NCBI GenBank assembly: GCA_014218235.1
Contig: CM024764.1
Span: 69,167,184 to 69,231,183 of the forward strand
Source: Colocasia esculenta
Lineage: Eukaryota; Streptophyta; Magnoliopsida; Alismatales; Araceae
Direction of reading: 5' to 3'
DNA length: 64,000 nucleotides
Below, piece by piece: positions 44,539-55,185 of the stretch (position 1 is its first letter; every line of letters starts with the position of its first letter). The notes beneath the pieces were generated by a model, which ran no database searches, was not told the origin of the DNA, and was given only the letters and a program-made list of their open reading frames with translations. A program made the position numbers and the translations under genes.

Positions 44539-46113
44539 ATGGTCGTTTTTGGCGATCTCGGTGAGGGGCCTCCTGTTCCCCTACACCCCAGTTATGTTGC
44601 CGGCACCCTGTGCTCGGGTGGCCTGCCTCTTCCTCCAGCCCCATCGGAGGAACCTCGCGGCCCTGCCGCACCTTTTTCTGTTCATTCCAATAAACCTCTG
44701 GACACTTCTCCGGAGTCTTCTGTAAATATCAAGTCTAGTTCAGGTTCAGGGGTAGAATCTAGTAAGTCCCCGTCCCCGTCTAGGAAGAAGAAGGGTAGTA
44801 GCATACCTCGTAGATATCTCTTAGACCTAGTGCATAGGTGTGGTGCTCTTCTAGCTGTTGAAGAGTTCGTCCAGGAAGCGGTGGTTCTGAACTTAGAGGA
44901 TCTGCGTTTAGAGGAAGGGCTAGACGATGGATTCGGCGTATACGAGATTTTGCTTGAAGACGACCCATTAGATGAAGGAGATTGTGAGATAGAGGATGCT
45001 GCCGAGATGTATGCAAGTGGCATGAGGAAATTCGATGAACCCACCTCGGCAGTAGATGAACCCACCAGAGTGGTAAATGTGGGAACAAAAGAGGACCCCA
45101 GGCTCTTAACCATAGCTTTCGGTCTCCCTCCTGAAGAAGAAGAAGCGCTCATAGAAATATTGAGGGAGTTTAAGGATTCCTTTGCCTGGTCCTATGACGA
45201 CATGCCCGACATTGACCCCAATCTGGTAGAACATAGGTTGATTTTGAAACCAGGGGCAGTCGCCGTTAAACAGAAGTTAAGGAGGTTCCTCCCCCACATT
45301 GCGCTGAAGATGAAAGAGGAGATCGATAAACTACACAAAGCTAGATTCATCCGTGTAGTCCTCTATCCATTGTGGGTGGCGAACATAGTCCCAGTAATGA
45401 AGAAGGACGGAAGGGTACGCATATGCATAGACTTCCGGGACTTGAATAAGGCATGTCCAAAGGATGATTTCCCATTACCTCATTTGGATGTCTTGATCGA
45501 TAACACAGCGGGGTTCGAAACTCTATCATTCATGGATGGGTACTCAGGTTATAATCAGATTCGTCTAGCCCCAGAGGATCAGGAGAAAACCTCCTTCACC
45601 ACCCCATGGGGAACATATTGTTATGTGGTCATGCCGTTTGGATTGAAGAATGCCGGCGCCACTTATCAAAGAGCAATGTTAGCTATCTTCCATGACATGA
45701 TACATATTGATGTTGAAGTTTACGTGGATGATATCGTGGTGAAGTCTCGGACCCGAAGAGAACACTCCTCCGTGCTTGCTAAGGTGTTCCGTCGCGCACA
45801 AGAGTATCAATTAAAGATGAATCCGAAGAAGTGCGTATTCGGGGTTGCTTCGGGCAAACTGTTAGGCTTCATAGTTAGCAAACGGGGGATTCAAATAGAC
45901 CCGCACAAGGCCAAGGCAATCAATGAGATGCCTCCTCCCAAGAACATATCCGAACTTCGAGGCTTGATTGGTCGGCTTCAGTTCATAAGGAGATTCATAT
46001 CTCAGCATTCCCAAAGGTGCCGTCCCTTCTATGAACTGTTGAGAGGAGGAGTCGATTTTGAATGGAATGCCAAGTGCCAAGAGGCTTTGATGAACTCAAG
46101 AGTTATCTTATGA
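44539..46113 (+). pseudogene. Reverse transcriptase of element A
   Basis: The first ATG of the open frame is 44539 (MVVFGDLGEGPPVPL). A Ser/Pro-rich N-terminal part and an acidic linker precede RT. RT motifs: CIDFRDLNKACPKDDFPLPH, LSFMDGYSGYNQIRLAPED, VVMPFGLKNAGATYQRAMLA and catalytic VEVYVDDIVVKS (about 45715). Connection: QFIRRFISQHSQRCRPFYEL. The frame ends prematurely (NSRVIL*, 46111-46113) because one base is missing in the T-run at 46086-46088; the rest of pol continues in another frame. The N-terminal sequence might be reached by splicing from the protease frame. Confidence 0.86.
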
Positions 46114-48188
46114 ATCCGCCCGTGCTTCAGGCGCCTATTCCTGGGAAACCCTTAATCCTATATCTGTCGACTGTTGAGGACTCCCTAGGAGCTGTCCTTG
46201 CTCAACACGATGAATCTGGCAAGGAGAGGGCAATTTATTACCTATCTAGGCTCTTCAATCCTTCAGAGCTCAAACTCACCACAATGGAGAAAACCTGTGC
46301 AGCGCTAGTTTGGGTAGTGCAGAAATTGAAGCATTACTTCCTAGCTCATAAAGTGAGTTTGATTTCTAGAATGGACCCTATTAGGTATCTCCTGGAGAAG
46401 CCAGTTCTCACCGACAGATTGGCATGCTGGCAAAGCTTCCTCTCCCAATTTGATATCTCCTTTATAGTTCAGAAGGCTATAAAAGGGTACGCCATTGCCG
46501 AACACCTTGCTCACCTTCCTCTTCCTCAAAGTGACACGGTTCAAGAGGAATTCCCCGATGAAAACCTGTCACTCGTCTCTCACGTCCCCTTCTGGTCGCT
46601 CCACTTCGATGGAGCTCTCACTTCTAGGGGACGGGGCATAGGTGCTGTTTTGCTCATCCCAGAAGGGATCACCATTCCTCTAGCCTATCAACTCCAGTTC
46701 TATGCCACCAACAATATCTCCGAGTATGAGGCTCTTCTTGCTGGTCTTAAGCTTGCCTACCTCTTAGGCGCACGCCATCTCAAAATCATAGGAGACTCTC
46801 AACTCATTCTTCGGCAAGTCCTTGCTACCTATCGCACTCGTGACCCCAAACTCAAGACCTATCAAGATCTGGTCACGCTTCTAGCCAAGCAATTCCGTCA
46901 ACTCATCTACATCCATACTCCTCATTCTCAGAACATTCTGGCCGATGCCTTGGCCTCTTTGTCATCCTCTCTCTCCTTCCCTCTCAGCCGCAGCGCTGAG
47001 ACTATCACTATTCAAGGATTAGAAGCTCCTTCAACTCAAGATCCTTGGTTCTTAAACCTTAGGAGCTCTCTAGTTCTGAAGGCAGAGAAGAAGGAGGCGA
47101 AGGAGTTATTGCTGGTTGAGTTAGGGGAATTGATGGATGAAGAAAGGCCGTGGTACCATGAAATTGAGCAGTACTGCAGAGATGGTACCCTCCCAGAAGA
47201 AGGTGAAGTTGAAGACAGGTGGGCTATCCGTAGAGAGGCATTAAAGTATACCCTCATTGGTGAAATTCTTTACAGACGCGCTCTAAATGGAATGCTCCTT
47301 AGATGTGTGACAGATGAAGAGGCTCGAAAGATAGTGGAAGGATCCCACTCTGGAGAATGTGGAGGGCATGTAAATGGTCAGATGTTGGCTAAGAAGATTC
47401 TTAGGCAGGGCTACTACTGGCCGACCTTAGAAGAAGACTGCGCCACCTACGTTCGTAGGTGTGTCAAATGCCAAATTCATGCCGACAAAATCCATGCTCC
47501 ATCCTCCTCTTTACATCCATTATCTTCTCCTTGGCCTTTCTCCATGTGGGCCTTTGATATCATTGGTCCTCTTGGTGATCCTAATGCTCAGGTAAAACAA
47601 AAATCCTTCATTCTCACTGCTACTGAGTACTTCACCAAGTGGGCCGAAGCAGAAGCATTTGCAGAAATCAAAGGTTCGACTGTGTGCAGATTCATCATGA
47701 AGAACATCATCGCACGGTTCGGAGTACCAGACAGTCTCGTCACCGACAATGGACCCCAGTTTATCTCCCAAGAGCTTCAAGATCTATGTAAGAAATTCAA
47801 CATTTCCTTGCATCATTCGTCTCCATACTATCCGCAGGGCAACGGCCAAGCCGAAGCCACAAATAAAACACTTTTGAAAATTCTAAAGAAAACTTGTGGG
47901 TCTAATAAATTTGCTGATTGGCCAGAGAAACTAATTGAGGCTCTGTGGGCCTACCGCACCTCCGTCTGCACGCCCACTGGGCAAACTCCTTTTTCACTTA
48001 CATACGGAATGGAAGCGGTATGTCCACATGAGATCCTTATCCCTTCACTAAGAATTCAGTTAGATAAGGAACTTGATCCCGATGAACATCAGGAGGCGTT
48101 ACTTACACAACTAGAACTCTTAGACGAACGGCGTTTAGCTGCAGCCGATCATGTGCTTTCATATCAGAATAGACTCTCAAGATCTTAA
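46089..48188 (+). pseudogene. RNase H, second RNase H and integrase of element A
   Basis: Frame open from 46062. RNase H: LYLSTVEDSLGAVLAQHD, KTCAALVWVVQKLKHYF. Second (archaeal-like) RNase H: LHFDGALTSRGRGIGAVLL (Asp), NNISEYEALLAGL (Glu), IIGDSQLILRQV (Asp), NILADALASL (Asp). Integrase: zinc finger YVRRCVKCQIH, FDIIGPLGDP (Asp), VTDNGPQFISQEL (Asp), GNGQAEATNKTLLK (Glu). It ends abruptly at YQNRLSRS, where Tat integrases normally continue with a C-terminal domain of about 100 residues; an A-rich block begins at once. So integrase looks truncated. Two RNase H domains mark the Tat lineage. Confidence 0.87.
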
Positions 48189-48665
48189 AAAAAAAATCAA
48201 ATATTTTCAAAATCTAAAAAAATCAAATATTTTCAAAATTCAAAAAAATCAGAAAACCAAAAATCCAAAAAAAGATCAAATATGAGTCTACATATTGCTT
48301 TCCTTTAGCATGCATCATTTTATTTTAATTCTCCTTCGCCTATTTAATAAGGCTCAGCCCCTTGACAAATATGAAGTTAAATCCTTGTTTTAAGCACAAG
48401 GGGCTGAGCCAAAGAACAGATCTAACCTGTTTTTTGCTTGTTAAGTGTACAGGGACAGGTAGTTCTGAAAGAAAAAAGAAGGAGACCAGCAACGCCGTAC
48501 TCAACATTCACTATCTTAGCCTCTCTCTTCCCTGTGTTCGTTCCTCCTCACACTCGTGTCAACAAGCAAACTATTCATTCCATAAACAATTGACATGAAA
48601 GTAAAAGTTCCACGAAAACATGAACAATATGTACATAGATAATGGGGAGGTGGTTCACAAACTCC
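48189..48665. other. A-rich block and hairpin after integrase of element A
   Basis: 48189-48285 is an A-rich low-complexity tract with repeated AAAAATCAAATATTTTC and AAAAAATCAGAAAACC. A perfect 14-bp inverted repeat, GGCTCAGCCCCTTG (48351-48364) and its complement (48397-48410), encloses a 32-base loop. The stretch lies between the sense integrase and the end of the antisense PMD-like gene. I see no gene in it. Confidence 0.55.
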
Positions 48666-51050
48666 TCACTGTCCACCACCACTCTCCCCGGATCCCTCCT
48701 GCCCATCTAGAGGTGGCAGCATCTCGCCACCACCTCTGCCACTCTGGGCACTACCCTCACCCTGGCGGCGCCTCTCCTCCTCCTCGTTCCTCCGCCGACT
48801 GGAGGAACCTGCTAAGTACTGTCCAACGGAGGCGCCGGTCGCCCGGCTGACACTCGCCCCGCTCCGGCTCCTGCTACGTGAAGGACCTATGTCCGTCACG
48901 ATCTGCTGAAGGCTCCGTGCCACCGTCTGCTGCGCCAGCAGCTCCGCGCGCAGTCGGGTGATCTCCTCCTGGCCTCTGGGCGGCCTCTGCACCCGCAGCG
49001 CCGCCAGGTCCCTCGTCGCCTCCATGACCTGCGCCTCAGCCACCTCCGCCCGGATGTGCAGCTGGTCCCTCTCACCCCGAGTGGTCTGGACCTCCCCCTG
49101 GAGTCGGTCCCTCTCACCCTGGAGATCCATGGCGTGTTCCGTGGTAAGCTGTAAATCTCTCTCCTGCATCAGAGCAATCAGTCAATAATCAATAATCAAT
49201 CTTTAAAAAAATGATCAATTGTGAATTCTATTGTGCTTACCCGCTCCTCCAAGTGTCGCTGAGCCTCCTCGGCCCTCAGCACCACCCTCACCAGCCGGGC
49301 CTCCAGAAGTGATGGAGAGCCCCCTGCACCTCGAGAAGAGGAAGCACCGCCTGCTCCGGTGCTCCTCACTTTCTCCAACTCACTCCGCTGCGCACAAAAG
49401 CACATGTCAGTTTCCAAATTTCACCTAAATAAGATTAAGTACTGAAGTTGGGCGAGGTACTTACCAGCTCTGCTGCCTGCCTCTGTGCTGCCTCCCGATC
49501 CTGCATCACCGAGTACAATAGTGCTCGGAGCAACGCGATCTCACCAGCTACATCCACCTGCAATACATTATCAAATCATCAGCTTAATTCCATAATTCCT
49601 AAATTCATTGAGTCGTGGTTTAGGAGTTTTACCTGGTGTCGGGCACTCTTGTATACCTTTCCTCCATACTTCAAGGCGTACGCCTGGAGGTAGGCATCGT
49701 CGGTGGTCGCGTCTGACTTGACGGCCTTTCCCTTGCGCTCCCAGTTACTGATCTGTTCCTTCGCCCTCTCACGCCAATCAGTCATGTCGTGAAGCCCCTG
49801 GAAACTCCGACCCGGTCGGCGGTAGCAGTCTCGGACGGGGAACTCCACGGCACTCTGTCGGAGCCCGAGGGAGCGCTGGCAAAGGTGCAAGTGAAGAGGT
49901 AACACAAGGTTTAGTGCATGCAACCACACCGACCTACCGAAGTAGGGGCGGGCCTGCACTAACCAGGGCTGTCCCTCATCACTCTCCCCCAGGTATGGCT
50001 GCCAAACCACCTGCAAAAAAAGGGCAGATCTGATCAGTCATCAAGCAATTGAATCAAGTGAGTAATTTATGCAAAGGGAAAGATTAAGGGTACTTACATC
50101 CAGGTAGGGGTAGCTGTCTATGGCCTCCTGAAGTCGCTCGAGCTGGTCCCCGAGGCTGCGGGAATCCGAGATGGGACCCCAACGGCGTGCAATGGGTACC
50201 AGACCCGGCCGTGCAAGCTCTCCTCTCCTCAAAACTGGGAGGTGTAGATAGGCCCAGACCTGCAAGATAAGAATCAAGTTAGATGGAAGTTTATGGCAAG
50301 GTGTAGTTCAATTCAAAAGGTTAAGGAGAAGGTGCATGCCTGGAGGAAGGGAAAGAATCCGCTGGTCGACGTCTGTCGCTTCGAGGCGCCCAAGCTATCG
50401 AACTGATGTGCCAGGAAGGCTGCTCCCCAGGCATACCCCCCTACCTCACTCAGCTCCTCTAGCAGCGGTAGGAAGCGACAACGGACTACGTCGCCCCTCT
50501 TAGCAAACAGAAGTCTGCCAAGGAAAAGCACGAGGAAACGACGCAGGTCCAAGTCTGCCTGCGCCCCAGGCTCACTAACTAACTCCTTCCGACTCACTCG
50601 GGTCAGCCTGTCTAGGTGCTCATTGTCACTTTCCCCCGCTACCTTCCCCACATCGAACAGACCTAGGCTCTCCTGGAGGGGTACCCTAGGAACTAGGGAA
50701 GACCTACGCTCCACAGGTAGATCTAAGAGTCTCTCGGCCAGGTCGTGGTAGCAAGGGTAGGTATATCCGCTCACAGCCCGCCCATAGATCCTGAGCCCCG
50801 TGATCCGGCTCACATCCTCGAGGCTGGGCATCATATGTCCCCATGGGAATGCGAAGGCGGTCGCCTCCGCATCCCACCTGCTCCGCAGAGCCTGAGTAAG
50901 GGACGGATCCACCCTCATCCTAACCATCCTGAGGATCTCTCTGAACCCCATCTCCTCTACCCTCTCTCTCTGGAAAGGGGGGAATGCCAGGAAAACCGCC
51001 AACACTGCAATCCATGATACTCGGGCCCTCATCTCACCCTGCAGATGCAT
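48666..51050 (-). CDS. Antisense plant-mobile-domain-like gene of element A, six coding exons
   Basis: Exons on the minus strand: 51050-50340, 50259-50098, 50010-49633, 49557-49465, 49387-49241 and 49163-48666. Each acceptor is a pyrimidine-CAG. Donors are GTAAGT or close (GTAAGTACC, GTAAAAC, GTAAGC), except the first, a GC donor (CAG|GCATGC). All exon lengths are multiples of three and all junctions are phase 0, giving 662 codons without a stop. The N-terminal part (FPWGHMMPSLEDVSRITGL) resembles the plant mobile domain family; the middle has WRERAKEQISNWERKG; the last three exons form a coiled coil ending in an Arg/Gly/Ser-rich tail. The start could be ATG 51050 or 51032, or a further 5' exon near 51596-51392, whose phase does not fit. 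PMD proteins are linked to silencing; the role here is unknown. Confidence 0.72.
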
Positions 51051-51059
51051 TCAAGTTCA

Positions 51060-51352
51060 ATTAAAACCTTTTGTATGTTCGGTTGGGATCGCGGCAGCCA
51101 TGGCAGCCGCGATCATGTCGCGTCAAAGCGGGCCACCGAGACCTTATCGCGTCAACCAACAAGGCCGCGATAAGGTCGCGTCATCCTGGAATGCCGCGAC
51201 ATGGTCGCGACGCCCCGCCCCGCCGCGACACGATGTCGCGGCTGGTCGGGCCGACGCGTTCTCAGAACCAAATCGGCCGGAGCCTCCTTTGTTTGATCCT
51301 CTTTTTCTTGGGCTTTTCGCCCTACATACGCCCTCTAGGGGCTCCGTCTACC
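51060..51352. repeat. Cluster of TCGCGA-type palindromes upstream of the PMD-like gene
   Basis: GTCGCG, CCGCGAC and GATCGCGGC words occur at least twelve times in 230 bases (51088-51245), e.g. GACATGGTCGCGACGCC. It lies directly 5' of the PMD-like coding region on its strand. Similar clusters occur at 51765-51870 and 53705-53780. Open frames on the plus strand here (51071-51681) are explained by GC-rich composition. Confidence 0.6.
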
Positions 51353-51353
51353 T

Positions 51354-51596
51354 CTATCCTACGATCATACAAGGTTTTAGGGTTGAGTTACTTATCGATT
51401 TCATGGCTTTGTCTCGTTTCTTCCGCTCCTCCTCCACGTTCATCGTCGGAGCATCCACATCCGCCTCCTCCTCCATCTCAACCTCGGGCACTTCCTTCTC
51501 AACCGGAGGATTCGCCACCCGGCGCCGGGAGCTCCGACGCTCTGCCTGTCTCTTCACGCGGGACGAACCCTCACCTGAGTCCTTTCCTCCTTCCAT
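51354..51596 (-). CDS. Possible 5' exon or small acidic ORF of the antisense module
   Basis: An 80-codon frame (MEGGKDSGEGSSRVKRQAER) with a basic stretch followed by a very acidic one (VEKEVPEVEMEEEADVD). It lies 300 bases upstream of the PMD-like coding region. It has a donor-like GATAA|GTAACT at 51392, but joining it to the acceptor at 51038 breaks the frame. It might be a separate small ORF or part of the 5' UTR. Confidence 0.3.
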   Translation of the reverse strand: MEGGKDSGEGSSRVKRQAERRSSRRRVANPPVEKEVPEVEMEEEADVDAPTMNVEEERKKRDKAMKSISNSTLKPCMIVG

Positions 51597-51599
51597 TAC

Positions 51600-52032
51600 A
51601 ATCTCGGGTGATCTTTGGGTTTGGGAGGCAAAGAGAGGGTCAAGAAGTGAGCAAAGGGTGAGGGGGTTGCAAGAGGGTTAGAAGGTTTGGGGTTTTGGGA
51701 AGTTGATAGCCGGAAAGGAGGAAGAAGAGAGCCATTTGAATTTTGAACGAGTCGGTTTTTGACGCGGCGTAGCGGGCGATCGTGTTAATATCGCAACACC
51801 CATGGCCGTCGCGACATAGTCGCGATGCCCCGCTTGGCCCCGACACTAAGCTGACACCCACTACCGTCGCGCCATCAACAGAGCCCAATGCGTTTCAGGA
51901 AAATTCAGTTTTATTCATTTCAAATGCAAATCATTACACGCTTTAATTCTTTCTAAGCATCAAATAAAAACTACAAATTCTTTCCTAACTACCATCTTGC
52001 CTACAGATCAAATCAAATCAAATCAAGTCAAA
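51600..52032. other. Gap between the two antisense genes of element A
   Basis: GC-rich with TCGCGA words at 51765-51870, then an AT-rich end with repeated AAATCAAATCAA near 52008-52035. It is presumably the promoter of the PMD-like gene and the 3' UTR of the DUF7745-like gene. No gene seen. Confidence 0.4.
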
Positions 52033-53483
52033 TCAAATACTCCCCACTGCCGGTTGGATCTCCTTCAACGCCTCGAGGTACTCTTTAGTCACGTCCTCCT
52101 CTTCCTCTACCTCGACTTGGAGAGGGCTCATCATGCTTACTTCCCAATGGACGATGGCCCTGCGCACGTCGCGCTCGTCCTGCTTGTCACCCCTCTTCCT
52201 CTCTTGGATAGGCGGATAATGTGAGAGAATGGGGACCACCGTGCGGGCCGCACCGCATTGGAGGTAGCATCGATCCGGATTGTACAGAACTAGCGCTTCA
52301 TTGCCTATCAACCTCAGGGCCAGCCAGGTGTGCTGAGGAAGGTGGATTATCCGGCCATGCATGAAGCGGTGGCGCATATCAAACCCCACTGCAGTAAGCT
52401 TCTTGAAATAATCACGCCAAGCTTTCAACCCCTTCACCTGCGCGGTTTTGCACCAAACCCAGGTAGACATGTGGAGAGGACCACCTACGTAGGCCAATGG
52501 GTGATTGAGCATCGATTTGCACTCCGTGGCCAGAACATCCATCGCCCGAAATTGAATGTGAACCCCCATCCACAGCTCGAGGGCAATAATAGAGCCAAAG
52601 AAGGGACCTCCCATAGCGGCGGAAGACAAGCCGGCGTAAAGAAATCCCAAGACTGCTTGCCCAATGTTCATACCTTCAGAAAGGGAATCCACGATGCTGA
52701 GGTTTGCAAAGGAGATGGCCCCGTCCGTCGTGGGGAAGAGGATGACCCCGCATATGCAGATCGCAGCCGCTTTAGCAATGGCCTGATAATTGCGCGTCTT
52801 ACGCTTACATTGCGAAGTGATCCACTGCGCAATGGGTAGGAGGTGAGCATGCATCCCGCTCGTCATAGACCGTAGATCCTCTTTCTTCATAGTGATCTCC
52901 GAGAGAATGCTCCAGGAGTTGATTGGCTTCACGGTATAGGAGATTTCTAATTCTTCACCCCGTTGGTACCGTGGGAGGCCGAGCATGACCTCCAACTCCT
53001 CCAGAAGGATCGTGGCATCAAATGTTGGGAAGAGGAACGTGTGGGTCTGCGGATGCCACAACTCCGCTAGCGCTGTAATGCTATCCCACACATGTATAAT
53101 TTTGTCATACTTCTTAGCAAGCGCTAGAACGGTGCTCAAACCCCACTCTTTTAAGTGACTGATGGAAGCATGAGGGAGTAGTTCCAGCATAGGGGAAAGC
53201 CATGGTGGCTTGGAGAATCTCCTTTGACCAGGCAAAATCTGAAGGGGAGAAGAAGATGATAGTTCAAGAACAGGAAGAACAAAACAGAGCAAAACAGAAC
53301 CGAAAAGTGCAGACATTGCAGAACAAGAAAAAAAAAAAAAAAACTTACTTGGAGGTCCGGGCGCATGCAAATGTGTCCCGGGATGGCCCTCAGCTGTTGG
53401 AGATCTGCATGGGACTCCCTTGCAGCCTTTGGGCCGGAGTAGGGAGGTATCTCCTCCTGGAAAGCAGAGTAACCCCTCTTCAT
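52033..53483 (-). CDS. Antisense DUF7745-like gene of element A, two exons
   Basis: Exon 1 is 53483-53349, starting at ATG (MKRGYSAFQEEIPPYSGPKA). Exon 2 is 53238-52033. The 110-base intron has donor CAA|GTAAGT, a T-run, and acceptor CCCCTTCAG, phase 0, giving 446 residues. The protein contains HLKEWGLSTVLALAKKYDK, HVWDSITALAELWHPQTHTF and LEELEVMLGLPRY, like the plant DUF7745 proteins seen on the antisense strand of Ogre-type elements. A very acidic stretch (VEVEEEEDVTKEY) is near the C-terminus. Without splicing, the intron adds a hydrophobic Phe-rich stretch, a sign that it is real. A TATA-like box is 76 bases upstream. The biochemical role is not known. Confidence 0.68.
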
Positions 53484-53558
53484 ACTTGCAAAACAGGGCA
53501 ATCTGGAAGAAAAGAGGAGAAAGGAGATTAGCTGCGGGATTAGCACCCCCACCCCCTT

Positions 53559-53566
53559 ACTTATAG
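53559..53566 (-). promoter_or_regulatory. TATA-like box for the antisense DUF7745-like gene
   Basis: The minus strand reads GACTCTATAAGTAAGG, a plausible TATA box ending about 76 bases before the ATG at 53483. It is the only such match close to the start and suggests antisense transcription independent of the LTR. Confidence 0.45.
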
Positions 53567-53569
53567 AGT

Positions 53570-54842
53570 CTTAAGAGTCATAAACCCACTCTAATCCCGC
53601 AACTAGGTGTTAGGGTGAGATTAGAAGAAGTTTAGGAGTCCTAGTGTTAGTCTAAGAGTCCTAGGATAAGGATAAACCCCGTTTTCCTGCCTTTTCAGGG
53701 CTCTGTCCGAGTCGCGACACCGCGATCTGACGCGACCTTGTCGCGGCAGGGCGGTGCGACGCTGCTTGGTCGCGATCGTCTAGGGAGTCGCCTCTCTACC
53801 CGAGGGGTTGTTTTTATGTTTATGTTGTGTTGTTTGATTGTCTTCAATTTGTTGCGTGTTTGTTACCTCATTTTTGATTATTTTTTTTGTCAATGTCAAA
53901 TACCAAAATCCGAAAAAATCAGAAAACCAGAAAATCAAAAAAGAGATATCGTCACAGGTAAGCCAGGTATTGTATCTCTATCCTTACTCCCTGTATTACT
54001 ATATGATATTCTACTTATTTTATCGCTTCAAGGACCGGCTGGTTCTCAATGTGCTCTAGGATTTGAGTTCCCCTTTACCAAAAACTATGATAATCTAGGT
54101 GCACATTGTTAATCGTTGGACAGGCCGTTGAGTTAGATAAGTACGGGAACGATGGGTTCAGGCCTGTACTGTGGTTACAGATAGTCTCTTGACCCGTCCC
54201 TATTTGGCTTAGTAATATTATCCTTGATATATTTTCTATTTTCTCCTTTCTTTTGCATTTATTTTGATGATTTCTTTTATTTTAGCCCAACATGCATCAT
54301 GTAGGACTTTGAGCTCTCCTGACTCATTTTAGACTTTTGATGAGCCCTTGTTGAGTGCCCAATCATACCAAATTTCCAAAACAAGAAATCCCAATTCCAC
54401 TCCGAATCGGAAGATTTGCCTCCGAGAGAGTTGTTCCTGTCAGTTTGACAAGGATTTCCTTGTCTGGATTTTCTATCCAATTATTCATCTTGCTCCTTCG
54501 ATCCGTTTTGGTTGCGAACCGCTCCTAGGACAGAGTCATGAGTTAACTGCCTGGCACGCACATGTCCCTCCAAAACGAAACCTGCAGGCCAGTCGGCTAG
54601 GGTACCTCTCAATCGAGGGGTTGATCGTCCTCCTTTTTTCTTCTTCTCGTCCAGACTTGTGTTCTTCTTGGCATCCTGCTCGAGCAATCAACTCGGGGCT
54701 TTCACAAAGATTCCAATTGCTCATTGGTAAGACCGGGTGTCTCTTTACCTTGGCTTCCACTTTTCAGTCCACTCCGCATCACTTCCGCTCCGCCGTCACT
54801 TCCTGACACCTCTACTCCAGTTCCGCTTCGCTCCCCTGCAAA
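53570..54842 (+). other. 3' untranslated region of element A
   Basis: Contains a TCGCGA cluster (53705-53780), an A-rich tract at 53906-53950 almost identical to 48242-48285, and no recognisable ORF. Frames such as 53738-54112 and 54348-54806 have no motif. A TAGACTTTTGATGAGCCC region near 54330 resembles nothing I know. Confidence 0.5.
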
Positions 54843-54865
54843 GTGGAAGCCAAGGAGGGGCAATC
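54843..54865 (+). promoter_or_regulatory. Polypurine tract of element A
   Basis: GTGGAAGCCAAGGAGGGGCAATC lies directly before the TG of the 3' LTR at 54866. Purine-rich AAGGAGGGG is the expected plus-strand primer. Confidence 0.75.
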
Positions 54866-55185
54866 TGTGGACACCCAGTTCCGGCTAATAGGTTGAACCA
54901 CATTTCTTGTTATCTTAGTGGGCCCCTATTTGGTCACTCACCTTGAGCCCATCATTAGCTTTGTTTTGAGCCCATTAAACCATTAAAATGCCTTGAAATC
55001 CCGCACATTATCACCTTGAGAGAGTCCTTGGGGCATAATAACTCTCATCCTACTATATGGTTGGCTGATAATTCTCAAATAATTCGGATTTATTGTCGCG
55101 ACGCATCGTGGCGCCGCGTCTCTAGTCGCGACGGTTTTGGCAGCCGCGACAGCCCATGCATTGTCCATGCACGTAGGCAATACTG
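54866..55185 (+). repeat. 3' LTR of element A, first part
   Basis: Starts TGTGGACACCCAGTTCCGG and parallels 26828-27150 closely, breaking after GGCAATACTG at 55185 where element C begins. Confidence 0.85.

Noticed and set aside
46086..46088. Programmed frameshift between RT and RNase H of element A
   Set aside because: No slippery heptamer or downstream structure is evident, and a frameshift at this place within the RT-RNase H connection is not known for Ogre. A one-base loss in a T-run explains it.
51071..51681. Plus-strand frames of 193-196 codons
   Set aside because: Two overlapping frames with no motif, opposite to an acidic antisense frame; they result from GC-rich TCGCGA repeats.
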